Origin: Oryzisolibacter propanilivorax
GTDB taxonomy: Bacteria; Pseudomonadota; Gammaproteobacteria; Burkholderiales; Burkholderiaceae_C
Direction: 5' to 3'
NCBI RefSeq assembly: GCF_900103645.1
Contig: NZ_FNHP01000003.1
Coordinates: 124,001 to 188,000 of the forward strand
DNA length: 64,000 bases
A program made the translations under genes and the position numbers. Positions 39,001 to 50,536 of the stretch are shown here, piece after piece. The notes under the pieces were generated by a model that was not told the DNA's origin, ran no database searches, and was given only the letters and a program-made list of their open reading frames with translations. Position 1 is the stretch's first letter. The number at the start of each line of letters is the position of its first letter.

Positions 39001-39852
39001 ATGCGCGCCCTGCACGACGTGCCGGCTCCGGCCAAGCTCAACCGTTTCCTGCACATCACCGGACGCCGGGCCGACGGCTACCACCTGCTGCAGTCGGTGT
39101 TCATGCTGATCGACTGGTGCGACACGCTGCACTTCGAGCTGCGCGCGGACGCGGCGTTGTCGCGCGAGGACCTGGGCCCTGCTCTTCCAGCGGATGACCT
39201 GTGCCTGCGCGCGGCGCGTGCGCTGCAGGCCGCCACCGGCTGCGCCCAGGGCGCGCACATCGCCGTGGACAAGCATGTGCCGGCACAAGCCGGCATGGGC
39301 GGCGGCTCGTCGGATGCGGCCACCACCCTGCTGGCGCTGAACCGGCTCTGGGGCTTGGGCCTGACGCGCGCGCAGTTGCAGGCCATCGGCGTGACGCTGG
39401 GCGCCGACGTGCCGTTTTTTTTGTGCCCAGGTTCGGCGTGGGTGGAGGGAATTGGTGACATAATCCGGCCTCTCGAGTTGCAGCACGCACTGGAGGCCGA
39501 GCATTTCGTGGTGGTCAAGCCCGAAGCCGGACTGGATACGAAAGCGATTTTTTCCAGCCCTTCGCTCAAGCGTGATTCAGAGCGTGCTACAATCTCGGAC
39601 TTTGCTGCAGCACCAAACAGTTTCGGAAGAAACGATCTGCAGCCAGTCGCCCAGGCCCTGTGCCCCGAAGTCGACCAAGCCCTGCAGTGGCTGGCGTCTA
39701 AGGGATTGCGGCCCAGGATGACCGGCTCCGGAAGTGCGGTGTTTGCGCAGATTGCACAGACGGTTGATTTGCTCGATGCGCCCGCAGCATGGCAAGTCAG
39801 GATGTGCAGGAGTCTCGCAGTTCATCCGCTTGCCGGCTGGGTTCGGGATTGA
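39001..39852 (+). CDS. ispE: 4-diphosphocytidyl-2-C-methyl-D-erythritol kinase
   Basis: GHMP-family kinase of the MEP isoprenoid pathway (283 aa). The [20 protein letters not shown] start, the ATP loop [20 protein letters not shown] and the C-terminal [11 protein letters not shown] are the three family motifs. I chose ATG 39001; a TTG five codons earlier is open. tRNA-Gln follows 39 bases after the stop. A TGCTACAAT box within the gene (39586-39593) may be an internal promoter. Confidence 0.95.
   Translation: MRALHDVPAPAKLNRFLHITGRRADGYHLLQSVFMLIDWCDTLHFELRADAALSREDLGPALPADDLCLRAARALQAATGCAQGAHIAVDKHVPAQAGMGGGSSDAATTLLALNRLWGLGLTRAQLQAIGVTLGADVPFFLCPGSAWVEGIGDIIRPLELQHALEAEHFVVVKPEAGLDTKAIFSSPSLKRDSERATISDFAAAPNSFGRNDLQPVAQALCPEVDQALQWLASKGLRPRMTGSGSAVFAQIAQTVDLLDAPAAWQVRMCRSLAVHPLAGWVRD
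39585..39593 (+). promoter_or_regulatory. Possible internal extended -10 within ispE
   Basis: TGCTACAAT inside ispE, in the same CGTGCTACAAT context as the tRNA-Arg promoter. No good -35 lies upstream. It could drive tRNA-Gln and prs about 300 bases downstream, or be coincidence. Confidence 0.25.
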
Positions 39853-39891
39853 AAGATACAAGGTTGGCTGGCCACGCCGGTCGACCTGTGT

Positions 39892-39968
39892 AGGGGAGTC
39901 GCCAAGTTGGTTAAGGCACCGGATTTTGATTCCGGCATGCGAGGGTTCGAGTCCTTCCTCCCCTGCCA
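39892..39968 (+). tRNA. tRNA-Gln (anticodon TTG)
   Basis: A 77-nt tRNA with encoded CCA. The acceptor AGGGGAG pairs with CTCCCCT, discriminator G. The anticodon stem CCGGA/TCCGG encloses loop TTTTGAT with TTG. Located between ispE and prs, a recurrent arrangement in proteobacteria. Confidence 0.95.
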
Positions 39969-40024
39969 AATTTCTCCAGTCCCGCACGGGACGTGACATC
40001 AGCCAGCCGACAGCCGAGTTGCTC

Positions 40025-40996
40025 ATGCAAGCCAATCACCCTGATTTCATGGTTTTCACGGGCAATGCCAATCCGGCAATGGCCACCGAGATCGCGGGTC
40101 ATCTGGGCATCGGGTTAGGGGCCATCGACGTGGGGCGCTTCTCCGACGGCGAAGTCACCGTCGAGATCAAGCAGAACGTGCGCGCCCGCGAGGTTTTCGT
40201 GGTGCAGTCCACCTGCCAGCCGACCAACGAGAACCTGATGGAGTTGCTGATCATGGTCGACGCGCTCAAGCGCGCCTCGGCCGAGCGCATCAGTGCCGTC
40301 ATCCCCTACTTCGGCTACGCCCGCCAGGACCGCCGCCCGCGCTCCACGCGCGTGCCGATCACGGCCAAGGTCGTGGCCAACATGCTGCAGGCCGTGGGCG
40401 TCAACCGCGTGCTGACGATGGACCTGCACGCCGACCAGATCCAGGGCTTCTTCGACATCCCGGTGGACAACATCTACGCCTCGCCGGTGCTGCTGCGCGA
40501 CTTGGTGCAAAAGCAGTACGAGGACCTGATCGTCGTCAGCCCCGACGTGGGCGGCGTGGTGCGTGCGCGCGCACTGGCCAAGCAGCTGGGCTGCGACCTG
40601 GCCATCATCGACAAGCGCCGCCCGAAGGCCAACGTCTCCGAGGTCATGCACGTGATCGGCGAGATCGAGGGCCGCAACTGCGTGATCATGGACGACATGA
40701 TCGACACCGCCGGCACGCTGGTCAAAGCCGCCGAGGTGCTCAAGGAGCGCGGCGCCAAGAACGTCTACGCCTACTGCACGCACCCCATCTTCTCGGGACC
40801 GGCCATCGAGCGCATCGCCAGCGGCTCGGCCCTGGACGAGGTGGTGGTCACCAACACCATTCCCTTGAGCGCCGCCGCCAAGGGCTGCCCCAAGATTCGC
40901 CAGCTGACCGTAGCGCCGCTGATCGCCGAGACGATCCAGCGCATCGCCACCGGTGAGTCGGTCATGAGCCTGTTCGCGGAGCAGGAGCAGGGCTGA
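40025..40996 (+). CDS. prs: Ribose-phosphate pyrophosphokinase
   Basis: Makes PRPP from ribose 5-phosphate and ATP for nucleotide, His and Trp synthesis (323 aa). [35 protein letters not shown] and the PRPP-binding [20 protein letters not shown] are intact. I chose ATG 40025 because family homology begins there; the frame is open through tRNA-Gln and ispE but that is not coding. rplY follows after a 121-base gap with a hairpin. Confidence 0.97.
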   Translation: MQANHPDFMVFTGNANPAMATEIAGHLGIGLGAIDVGRFSDGEVTVEIKQNVRAREVFVVQSTCQPTNENLMELLIMVDALKRASAERISAVIPYFGYARQDRRPRSTRVPITAKVVANMLQAVGVNRVLTMDLHADQIQGFFDIPVDNIYASPVLLRDLVQKQYEDLIVVSPDVGGVVRARALAKQLGCDLAIIDKRRPKANVSEVMHVIGEIEGRNCVIMDDMIDTAGTLVKAAEVLKERGAKNVYAYCTHPIFSGPAIERIASGSALDEVVVTNTIPLSAAAKGCPKIRQLTVAPLIAETIQRIATGESVMSLFAEQEQG

Positions 40997-41032
40997 TACC
41001 CGGCCCCGGCAACTGCTTCCCGAGCAACCTGC

Positions 41033-41066
41033 AGGCCTCGTCCCATGTTTCGGGCCGAGGCCTTTA
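41033..41066 (+). terminator. Hairpin between prs and rplY (weak terminator)
   Basis: Stem AGGCCTCG (41033) / CGAGGCCT (41056) with an inner CCC/GGG, followed by TTAT. The T-run is short, so it may attenuate rather than stop transcription from prs into rplY. Confidence 0.5.
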
Positions 41067-41117
41067 TCAACAGTGGACCGCGCTGGTCGCGGCCGGTCCC
41101 CCATCGGAGTGAACATC

Positions 41118-41741
41118 ATGCAATTCGTCGCTTTTGAGCGCGCCAAGCAAGGTACGGGTGCGAGCCGCCGCCTGCGCATCACCGGTCGCGCCCCGGGCAT
41201 CGTCTACGGCGCAGGCGCCGAGCCCCAGCTGATCGAGCTGGACCACAACGCCCTGTGGCACGCCCTGAAGAAGGAAGCCTTCCACTCCAGCATCCTGGAC
41301 ATGGAACTGAATGGCCAAACCGCCAAGGTGCTGCTGCGCGACGTGCAGTACCACCCCTTCAAGCAGCAGGTGCTGCACGTGGACTTCCAGCGCGTGGACG
41401 AGCGCACCCGCGTGCATCTGAAGGTGCCGCTGCACTTCGAAGGCGTGGAAGAGTCGCCCGCCGTCAAGCAGGAAGGCTGCACCGTGACCCCGGTGCTGCA
41501 CGAGCTGGACGTGGTGTGCATGCCCTCGCAGCTGCCCGAGTTCATCAAGGTCGACCTGAGCGACCTGACGGCCAAGTCCACTGTGGGCGTGCAGTCGCTG
41601 AAGCTGCCGCACGGCGTGAAGGCCGTGGTGCGTGGCTCGAACAAGAACCCGGCGCTGATCTCCATCAAGCTGCCCGAGGTGGTGGTGGACGCATCCGCTG
41701 CCGCACCGGCACCCGCTCCTGCCAAGAAGGGCAAGAAGTAA
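41118..41741 (+). CDS. rplY: 50S ribosomal protein L25/general stress protein Ctc
   Basis: Binds 5S rRNA. The 207-aa length marks the long CTC form: an N-terminal L25 domain ([25 protein letters not shown]) plus a C-terminal TL5-like domain ([20 protein letters not shown]). It ends in an Ala/Pro/Lys tail. I chose ATG 41118 with GGAG upstream. It lies between prs and pth, as is common. A strong terminator follows. Confidence 0.95.
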   Translation: MQFVAFERAKQGTGASRRLRITGRAPGIVYGAGAEPQLIELDHNALWHALKKEAFHSSILDMELNGQTAKVLLRDVQYHPFKQQVLHVDFQRVDERTRVHLKVPLHFEGVEESPAVKQEGCTVTPVLHELDVVCMPSQLPEFIKVDLSDLTAKSTVGVQSLKLPHGVKAVVRGSNKNPALISIKLPEVVVDASAAAPAPAPAKKGKK

Positions 41742-41790
41742 TTCCTGCCTTCATCACGGCGCTGCGCCCTGCGTGCAGCGCCGTGTGCCC

Positions 41791-41822
41791 ATGGCCCGCC
41801 TTGTGCGGGCCATTGTTTTTTT
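41791..41822 (+). terminator. Rho-independent terminator of rplY
   Basis: Perfect 9-bp stem ATGGCCCGC/GCGGGCCAT with a 5-base loop, followed by TGTTTTTTTC. A second GC-rich stem (ACGGCGCTGC/GCAGCGCCGT) stands just before it. Confidence 0.92.
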
Positions 41823-41900
41823 CGGCCCGCGTTTGCACGGGCCGTTGGTGTTTCTGGCCGGCGAAGCGTCAAGCCGTGCCGCTGTCCGGATAATCGCCCC

Positions 41901-42521
41901 ATGATCAGACTGCTAGTGGGCCTGGGCAATCCCGGGCCGGAATACGACGGCACCCGGCACAACGCGGGCTTCCAGTGGATCGACGAGGTGGCGCGCGAGC
42001 TGAAGGTGCAGCTGGTGCCCGAACGCAGCTACTGGGGCCTGGCGGCGCGCGCCAGCGTACAGGGCCAGAGCGTCTGGCTGCTGCAGCCGCAGACCTACAT
42101 GAACCTGTCGGGCAAGTCGGTGGCGGCGCTGGCGCGCTTTTTCAAGATCGCGCCGCAGGAGGTGCTGGTGGCGCACGACGAGCTGGACTTCGAACCCGGC
42201 ACGGTCAAACTCAAGCAGGGCGGCAGCCACGGCGGGCACAACGGCCTGCGCGACATCCACGCCCAGCTGGGCGGCACCGACTACTGGCGGCTGCGCATCG
42301 GCATCGGGCACCCGGGCGTCAAGTCCGAGGTGGTGAACTGGGTGCTCAAGCGCCCCGCCCCGGCCGAGCGCGAGCGCATCGAGGACAGCATCCGGCATGT
42401 GCTCAAAGCGCTGCCCACGATCCTGTCCGGCGACATGGACAAGGCCGTGCAGCAGGTCAACACGCTGAAGCCGCCCCGGCCCAAGCCACCGCGCCCGGCG
42501 GCTGCTCCGGGCCCTGCCTGA
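41901..42521 (+). CDS. pth: Peptidyl-tRNA hydrolase
   Basis: Recycles peptidyl-tRNA released from ribosomes (206 aa). [20 protein letters not shown] with the catalytic His of the family, [13 protein letters not shown] and [11 protein letters not shown] are intact, as is [13 protein letters not shown]. The Pro-rich C-terminal tail ends just before a CR1 repeat. It converges on the ferredoxin gene. Confidence 0.96.
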   Translation: MIRLLVGLGNPGPEYDGTRHNAGFQWIDEVARELKVQLVPERSYWGLAARASVQGQSVWLLQPQTYMNLSGKSVAALARFFKIAPQEVLVAHDELDFEPGTVKLKQGGSHGGHNGLRDIHAQLGGTDYWRLRIGIGHPGVKSEVVNWVLKRPAPAERERIEDSIRHVLKALPTILSGDMDKAVQQVNTLKPPRPKPPRPAAAPGPA

Positions 42522-42525
42522 GCTC

Positions 42526-43976
<1,451 letters not shown>

Positions 43977-43979
43977 CCG

Positions 43980-44822
43980 ATGGACGCCACCCTGCACGAC
44001 CGCCCCGCCCTGCTGCGCGCGCTGCGCCACCCCAGCCTGGCGCTGGGCGCGCTGCTGACGCTGGTACTGGTCGGCGCGGCGCTGCTGTCCTTCGTCTGGA
44101 CGCCCTGGCCGGCCTACGAGATGGACCTGGGCGCGACGCTGGCGCCCCCCAGTGCGGCGCACTGGCTGGGCACCGACGCCTATGGCCGCGACGTGGCGTC
44201 GCAGCTGCTGGTGGGCGCGCGCGCCACCATCGCCGTCGGGCTGATCGCCGTCGGCATCGGGCTGTCGCTGGGCGTGCTGCTGGGCCTTCTGGCGGCCGCG
44301 CGCGGCGGCTGGGTGGACGAGCTGCTGATGCGCGTGGCGGACTTCACCTTCGCCTTTCCGGCGCTGCTGCTGGCCATCATGCTGACCGCCGTGTACGGGC
44401 CGGGCATGGTGAATGCCATCGCTGCCATCGGCATCTTCTACGTGCCGACGTTCGCGCGGCTGACGCGCGCCTCGGCGCAGGCGGTGTGGGCGCGCGAATA
44501 CGTGCTGGCCGCGCGCGCCAGCGGCAAGGGCGCGGCGCGCATCACGCTGGAGCACGTGCTGCCCAACATCGCCTCGGTGCTGATCGTGCAGGCCACGATC
44601 CAGTTCGCCCTGGCGGTGCTGGCCGAGGCCGCGCTGTCCTACCTGGGCCTGGGCACGCAGCCGCCGCAGCCGTCCTGGGGCCGCATGCTGGCCGAGGCGC
44701 AGACGCTGATGTTCCAGGCGCCGCTGCTGGCGGTGTGGCCGGGGGTGGCGATCGCGCTGGCGGTGCTGGGGCTGAACCTGCTGGGCGACGGGCTGCGCGA
44801 CGTGCTGGATCCGAGGTTATGA
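43980..44822 (+). CDS. Peptide-type ABC transporter permease (DppC/OppC family)
   Basis: Second channel subunit (280 aa) with about six hydrophobic segments. HWLGTDAYGRDVASQLLVGA near residue 60 is the OppC/DppC signature, and the EAA loop is AARASGKGAARITLEHVLPN. It forms a heterodimer with the permease upstream. It is followed by a 236-base gap holding a CR2 repeat before the ATPase gene. Confidence 0.92.
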   Translation: MDATLHDRPALLRALRHPSLALGALLTLVLVGAALLSFVWTPWPAYEMDLGATLAPPSAAHWLGTDAYGRDVASQLLVGARATIAVGLIAVGIGLSLGVLLGLLAAARGGWVDELLMRVADFTFAFPALLLAIMLTAVYGPGMVNAIAAIGIFYVPTFARLTRASAQAVWAREYVLAARASGKGAARITLEHVLPNIASVLIVQATIQFALAVLAEAALSYLGLGTQPPQPSWGRMLAEAQTLMFQAPLLAVWPGVAIALAVLGLNLLGDGLRDVLDPRL

Positions 44823-44828
44823 GGAATA

Positions 44829-44936
44829 CCCCCCTGCGCGGCTGCGCCGCTTCCCCCCTCTCTCGCCGCGCTGCGCGCGGCGGGAGGGGGGACGACGCTG
44901 GTGGACCGGCAAAGCCGGATCCACGGCGTCTGCTGG
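44829..44936 (+). repeat. CR2 repeat, copy 1 (3' of oppC-like gene)
   Basis: Starts 6 bases after the permease stop. Order: CCCCCCTGCGCGGCTGCGCC, a CCCCC/GGGGG arm pair around an internal GC hairpin, GACGACGCTGGTGGACCGGC, an AAGCCGGATCCACGGCGTC stretch and TGCTGG. It is about 90% like the copy at 48815 over the last 55 bases. The rest of the gap to 45058 shows no gene. Confidence 0.85.
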
Positions 44937-45058
44937 TATGGAGGGGCGCGGCGTGCGGGTGGCACGTGCGTGGTGCGGTCGAGTGCGGAGCGTGCAGGTG
45001 GCGTGGGCCTGGGGCTTTCAGCGCGCGACGCATGGCATGCGGAACATGACAATGGGAC

Positions 45059-46045
45059 ATGGACAAGGTGCAGCCTCCCTTGCTTGAAGTGCGCGATCTG
45101 CGCGTCGGGCTGGACACGCGGCGCGGCCGCGTGCAGGCCGTGCGCGGGGTGGGCTTCACGCTGGCGCGCGGCGATACGCTGGGCCTGATCGGCGAATCGG
45201 GCAGCGGTAAGTCGCTCACCGCGCTGGCGCTGATGGGCCTGCTGCCCGACGGCGCTCAGGTGCACGGCAGCATCCGGCTGGACGGGCAGGAGCTGGTCGG
45301 GCTGCCGGAGGCGCAGTGGTGCGGCCTGCGCGGCAACCGCATGGCCATGGTGTTCCAGGAGCCGATGACGGCCCTGAACCCAGTGCACACCATCGGCCGC
45401 CAGGTGGCCGAGCCGCTGCGCCTGCACCAGGGCCTGTCGGCGCGCCAGGCGCGCACTGAAGGCGTGGCGCTGCTCGAGCGCGTGGGCATCGCCGGCGCCG
45501 CGGCGCGGCTGGACGCCTACCCGCACCAGTTCTCGGGCGGGCAGTGCCAGCGCATCACCATCGCCATGGCCCTGGCCTGCGGGCCGCAGCTGCTGATCGC
45601 CGACGAGCCGACCACGGCCCTGGACGTGACGCTGCAGCAGCAGGTGCTGCAGCTGATCCAGGAACTGGTGGCCGAGCGCGGCATGGCGCTGCTCTTGATC
45701 TCGCACGACCTGGCGGTGATCGCCCGCAGCGTGCAGCGCACGCTGGTGATGTACGGCGGCACGGTGGTCGAGCAGGGGCCGACCGGGGCGCTGTTCGCGC
45801 AGCTGGCGCACCCGTACACGCGCGGGCTGTTCGCCGCGCGCCCGCAACTGGGCGCGGCGCGCGTGCCGGGGCAGCGCCTGCCGACCATCGCCGGCACCGT
45901 GCCCGAGCTGGCCGACCTGCCGCCAGGCTGCCCGTTCGCCGGGCGCTGCCCGCTGACGATCGACGCCTGCCACGACGCCCTGCCCGCGCCGGTGGTGCTG
46001 GGGGCGGGTCATACGGTGCGCTGCATCCGGCTGGAAGGGGCATGA
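45059..46045 (+). CDS. Peptide ABC transporter ATPase (DppD/OppD family)
   Basis: ATP-hydrolysing subunit (328 aa). Walker A GESGSGKSL, the Q-loop MVFQEPMTALNP, the ABC signature FSGGQCQRI, Walker B LLIADEPTTALD and the H-loop LISHDLAVIA are present. The signature reads GGQCQR where most relatives have GGMRQR. The C-terminal oligopeptide extension with GCPFAGRCPLTIDAC (a Cys-rich motif that may hold an iron-sulphur cluster in this family) is intact. The stop falls at the first base of a CR1 repeat. Confidence 0.92.
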   Translation: MDKVQPPLLEVRDLRVGLDTRRGRVQAVRGVGFTLARGDTLGLIGESGSGKSLTALALMGLLPDGAQVHGSIRLDGQELVGLPEAQWCGLRGNRMAMVFQEPMTALNPVHTIGRQVAEPLRLHQGLSARQARTEGVALLERVGIAGAAARLDAYPHQFSGGQCQRITIAMALACGPQLLIADEPTTALDVTLQQQVLQLIQELVAERGMALLLISHDLAVIARSVQRTLVMYGGTVVEQGPTGALFAQLAHPYTRGLFAARPQLGAARVPGQRLPTIAGTVPELADLPPGCPFAGRCPLTIDACHDALPAPVVLGAGHTVRCIRLEGA

Positions 46046-46108
46046 TTGCTATGTTTTATATAGCTGCACAGCCATTTTTTTTCGGGACATACCGGGGTTT
46101 TGGCTTGA
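46046..46108 (+). repeat. CR1 repeat, copy G (3' of oppD-like gene)
   Basis: Directly after the TGA: TTGCTAT and ATATAGCTGC boxes, then AGCCA (46070) pairing with TGGCT (46101) around a longer interior with CGG/CCG. The stem sequence differs from the other copies but the two boxes are identical in layout. Confidence 0.75.
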
Positions 46109-46210
46109 AATCCGGCGGCTGGGGCCGCGCGCGGGGCTGCGGGCGTATGGCCTTGGGGCGGGCAGGCGGATGTTCGAGCCAGTGGCGGGGGGCGGTGCGC
46201 GGTGCGGAGG

Positions 46211-46431
46211 CCCTCACCCCAGCCCTCTCCCAGAGGGAGAGGGAGCAAGAAGGCGGCCCTTGCCTGCCAAAGTCGGGGTTTGAGCTTGCTGCAAAACACC
46301 CGGGCACGACCTGTTCCGCACCCATTGCGGCATTGCCCCCTCCCCATCTGAGAGAGAGCCGAGGTGATGACCCGTGTCCATGTCCTCCCGCATTGCCCCC
46401 TCTCCCCCTGGGAGAGGGCTGGGGTGAGGGC
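46211..46431. repeat. REP-like palindrome cluster (three units) between the two ATPase genes
   Basis: Unit P1 (46211-46244) reads CCCTCACCCCAGCCCTCTCC then AGA and GGGAGAGGG. Unit P2 (46397-46431) is its near-exact reverse complement. Unit P3 (46331-46371) is a diverged copy in P2's orientation. P1 and P2 each hold a perfect 9-bp stem CCCTCTCCC/GGGAGAGGG. The rest of the 400-base gap (46046-46445) shows no gene. Confidence 0.85.
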
Positions 46432-46445
46432 CAGCCACGGTGACC

Positions 46446-47243
<798 letters not shown>

Positions 47244-47322
47244 AAACACGCCAGGCCGCCGCGCCCCGAGGGGCCGCGCAGCACCGTTTTTCCCCTTTCC
47301 ACGCTTCGAGGAGACGCCCGCC

Positions 47323-48822
47323 ATGTTCACCCGCCGCACCGCCCTGGCCACCAGCGCCCTGGCCGCCAGCGTGCTGTCCACGCCCCTGCAGTCGCTGGCG
47401 CAGGCCGGCAAGAAGGACAGCCTGACCCTGGGCATGACGCTGGAGCCGCCGGGACTGGACCCCACCGCCGGCGCCGCCAGCTCGATCGCCGAGGTCACGC
47501 TCTACAACATCTACGAGACGCTGACCAAGATCAACGCCGACGGCAGTGTCTCGCCGCTGCTGGCCGAGGGCTGGGAGGTCTCGCCGGACCTCAAAACCTA
47601 CACGTTCCGCCTGCGCCGCGGCGTGAAGTTCCACAACGGCGCGCCGTTCAACGCCGAGGCGGTGAAGTTCTCCTTCGACCGCGCCGGCGGCGAAAAGAGC
47701 ACCAACAAGGACAAGCGCACTTTTGCCAACCTGACCACGCAGGTGGTGGACGAGTACACCGTGGTGCTGCTCAACCGCGAGGTGGACCCGGACCTGCTGT
47801 TCCTGCTCGGCCAGGCCACGGCCATCATCGTCGAGCCGGGCAGCGCCGAGACCAACGCCGCCAAACCGGTGGGCACCGGCCCGTACAGGCTGGGCGCCTG
47901 GAGCCGCGGCGCGTCGGTGTCGCTTCTCGCCTGGCCGGACTGGCGCGAGGCCTCGCAGGTGCGCATCCGCCGCGCCATGTTCCGCTTCATCCCCGACCCC
48001 GCGGCGCAGGTCGCGGCGTTGCTGGCCGGCGACGTGGACGTGTTTCCGCGCGTGTCGCCGCGCAGCATGGCGCAGTTCAAGGGCAGCCCGCGCTTTCAGG
48101 TCATCGTCAGCGGCTCGCGCGCCAAGACCATCCTGGCCATCAACAACGCCAGGAAGCCGCTGGATGACGTGCGCGTGCGCCGGGCGATCGCCGCCGCCAT
48201 CGACCGCAAGGCGGTCATCCAGGGCGCGGCCGACGGGCTGGGTGTGCCGATCGGCAGCCACTACGTGCCGGGCGCGCCGGGCTACGTGGACACTACCGGC
48301 CTGAACCCCTACGACCCGGAAAAAGCCAAAAGGCTGCTGGCCGAGGCCGGCGTGAAGACGCCGCTGGAGCTGACCATGACGCTGCCGCCCGCGCCCTATG
48401 CGCGCCAGGGCGGCGAGGTCATCGCCGCGCAACTGGCCAAGGTGGGCATCCAGGCCAAGCTGCAGAACGTGGAGTGGGCGCAGTGGCTGTCGGGCACCTA
48501 CGGCAACAAGAACTACGACCTGACCATCATTTCGCACGTCGAGCCGTTCGACTTGGGCAACTTCGCCAAGCCGGACTACTACTGGGGCTACCACTCGCGC
48601 AAGTTCGACGAGCTGTACGAGCAGATCCAGAACGCCACCCGCCCCGCCGACCGCAACCGGCTGCTGGGCGAGGCGCAGCGCCTGCTGGCCGAGGACTGCG
48701 TGCACGCCTTCCTGTACCAGCCACAGTGGGTCACGGTGGCGGTCAAGGGGGTGAAGGGGCTGTGGAAGGACATGCCGGTGTTCGTCAACGACCTCTCCAC
48801 AATGTCTTGGGCAACCCCCTGA
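47323..48822 (+). CDS. Peptide ABC transporter substrate-binding protein (SBP family 5)
   Basis: Periplasmic binding protein (499 aa) with a signal peptide (FTRRTALATSALAASVLSTP, then LQSLAQA). The family-5 marks include LAEGWEVSPDLKTYTFRLRR and VKFHNGAPFNAEAVKFSFDR. GAGGAG precedes the ATG. Substrate is not predictable; with the neighbouring amidase, peptides or amides are plausible. The final TGA lies inside CR2 copy 2 (CCCCCTGAGC), so the 3' end of the gene meets the repeat. Confidence 0.92.
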   Translation: MFTRRTALATSALAASVLSTPLQSLAQAGKKDSLTLGMTLEPPGLDPTAGAASSIAEVTLYNIYETLTKINADGSVSPLLAEGWEVSPDLKTYTFRLRRGVKFHNGAPFNAEAVKFSFDRAGGEKSTNKDKRTFANLTTQVVDEYTVVLLNREVDPDLLFLLGQATAIIVEPGSAETNAAKPVGTGPYRLGAWSRGASVSLLAWPDWREASQVRIRRAMFRFIPDPAAQVAALLAGDVDVFPRVSPRSMAQFKGSPRFQVIVSGSRAKTILAINNARKPLDDVRVRRAIAAAIDRKAVIQGAADGLGVPIGSHYVPGAPGYVDTTGLNPYDPEKAKRLLAEAGVKTPLELTMTLPPAPYARQGGEVIAAQLAKVGIQAKLQNVEWAQWLSGTYGNKNYDLTIISHVEPFDLGNFAKPDYYWGYHSRKFDELYEQIQNATRPADRNRLLGEAQRLLAEDCVHAFLYQPQWVTVAVKGVKGLWKDMPVFVNDLSTMSWATP

Positions 48823-48915
48823 GCGGCTGCGCCGCTTTCCCCCTTCCCTGGCGCTTCGCTTGGGAGGGGGACGACGCTGGTGGACCGGCGAAGCCGGATC
48901 CACGACGTCTGCTGG
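48815..48915 (+). repeat. CR2 repeat, copy 2 (overlaps the SBP stop)
   Basis: CCCCCTGAGCGGCTGCGCC, CCCCC/GGGGG arms, GACGACGCTGGTGGACCGGC, an AAGCCGGATCCACGACGTC stretch, TGCTGG. The TGA of the CCCCCTGAG head is the stop codon of the binding protein gene. Same orientation as copy 1. Confidence 0.85.
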
Positions 48916-48963
48916 CCTGGGGCGCGCCGGTGCCATGGGGCGGAGGCCAAATCGAGCCAATAA

Positions 48964-49038
48964 ATTGGGGTCAGATTCCAATTTTCCCGATATCTTCCGG
49001 AGTCATCACCCAGGCCCGATTGGGGTCAGATTCCAATT
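48964..49038 (+). repeat. Pair of ATTGGGGTCAGATTCCAATT direct repeats
   Basis: Two identical 20-base copies at 48964-48983 and 49019-49038, 55 bases apart. Each is itself partly palindromic (ATTGG...CCAAT). Motifs of this kind often flank REP-associated tyrosine transposase genes, but no such gene is present. They fill the gap between the binding protein and the amidase. Confidence 0.7.
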
Positions 49039-49118
49039 AAAACTTTGCGCTTTGCCCTCTTGAGGGCCGGCGACCCAGGGCGCGCTGCGGCGCAGCCAGA
49101 CTTTCGGAGACAACACGC

Positions 49119-50519
49119 ATGACCGAGTTGCACGAGCTGTCCGCGCACGAGATGCTGGCGGGCTACCGCGCGCGGCGTTTCTCGCCGGTGGAGGTGGTGC
49201 AGTCGGTGCTGGCGCAGGTCGCGCGCTGGGAGCCGCAGCTGCATGCCACCTACCTGCTGCGACCCGAGGCCGCGCTGGCGCAGGCGCGCGAGAGCGAGGC
49301 GCGCTGGCTGCGCGGCGTGCCCTGCGGGCCGCTGGACGGCGTGCCGGCGACGCTCAAGGACAACATCGCCACTGCGGGCGACCCGACGCCGCTGGGCACC
49401 GCCGCCACCGACCTGACGCCCGCCGCCCACGACGCCCCGCCCGCCGCGCGGCTGCGCGAGGCCGGTGCAGTGCTGTTCGCCAAGACCACCATGCCGGATT
49501 TCGGCATGCTGTCCTCGGGTCTGTCGTCGTTCCATGCGCTGGCGCGCAATCCGTGGGATCTGTCCAAGGGGCCGGGCGGCTCCAGCAGCGGCGCGGGCGC
49601 GGCGGCCGCGGCCGGCTACGGGCCGCTGCACGTGGGCACCGACATCGGCGGCTCGCTGCGCCTGCCGGCCAGCTGGTGCGGCATCTTCACCCTCAAGCCC
49701 AGCCTGGGCCGCGTGCCGATCGACCCGCCCTACACCGGCCGCGCCGCCGGGCCGATGACGCGCAGCGTGCGCGACGCGGCGCTGATGCTGCAGGTGCTGT
49801 CGCGCCCGGACGCGCGCGACAGCATGTCGCTGCCGCCGCAGCACATTGCCTGGGACGCGTGCGCCGCCACGCCCGAGGCGCTGCGCGGCCTGCGCTTCGG
49901 CCTGTTGCTGGACGCCGGCTGCGGCCTGCCGGTGCAGCCCGCCGTGCGCGCCGCCGTCGAGCATGCCGCGCGTCTGCTGGAACAGGCGGGCGCGCACGTC
50001 GTGCCGCTGCGACCGTTCCTCACGCGCACCATGCTCGACGGCATGGACCATTTTTGGCGCATGCGCTCGTACATGGACCTGCGCGCTCTGCCCGCGCCGC
50101 GCCAGACGCGCGTGCTGCCCTTCATCCGTGACTGGGCCATGAGCGCCGCTCACATGAGCGGACCGCAGGTGTTCGAGGCCAGCCAGCAGTTCCATGCCAC
50201 ACGCGTGGCCACGGTGCGCGCCTGCGCGCAGGTGGACTACGTGCTGTCGCCGGTCGCGCCCATCACGGCCTTCGCCGCCGAGCTGCCGTCGCCGACCAAT
50301 GACCCGCTGCGCCCGCTGGAGCACATCGCCTTCACGGTGCCGTTCAACATGTCCGAGCAGCCCGCCGCGTCCGTCAACTGCGGCTGGGACGGCGCGGGCC
50401 TGCCCATCGGCCTGCAGATCGCCGGCCAGCGCTTCGACGACCTGGGCGTGCTGCGCGTGGCGCAGGCCTTCGAGCAGTTGCGCGGCCCACAACGGCCCTG
50501 GCCGCAGCCGCCGGGCTGA
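49119..50519 (+). CDS. Amidase (amidase-signature family)
   Basis: A 466-aa hydrolase with the Ser-cisSer-Lys triad: Lys in PATLKDNIATAG (about residue 79), the glycine-serine loop KGPGGSSSGAGAAAA and the catalytic serine in TDIGGSLRLPASWCG. The substrate is unknown; members hydrolyse amides, some GatA-like. It is not part of a gatCAB set here. Its place after a peptide transporter suggests it may process imported compounds. Start ATG 49119. Confidence 0.9.
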   Translation: MTELHELSAHEMLAGYRARRFSPVEVVQSVLAQVARWEPQLHATYLLRPEAALAQARESEARWLRGVPCGPLDGVPATLKDNIATAGDPTPLGTAATDLTPAAHDAPPAARLREAGAVLFAKTTMPDFGMLSSGLSSFHALARNPWDLSKGPGGSSSGAGAAAAAGYGPLHVGTDIGGSLRLPASWCGIFTLKPSLGRVPIDPPYTGRAAGPMTRSVRDAALMLQVLSRPDARDSMSLPPQHIAWDACAATPEALRGLRFGLLLDAGCGLPVQPAVRAAVEHAARLLEQAGAHVVPLRPFLTRTMLDGMDHFWRMRSYMDLRALPAPRQTRVLPFIRDWAMSAAHMSGPQVFEASQQFHATRVATVRACAQVDYVLSPVAPITAFAAELPSPTNDPLRPLEHIAFTVPFNMSEQPAASVNCGWDGAGLPIGLQIAGQRFDDLGVLRVAQAFEQLRGPQRPWPQPPG

Positions 50520-50536
50520 GCGGCACACTTCAGGTC

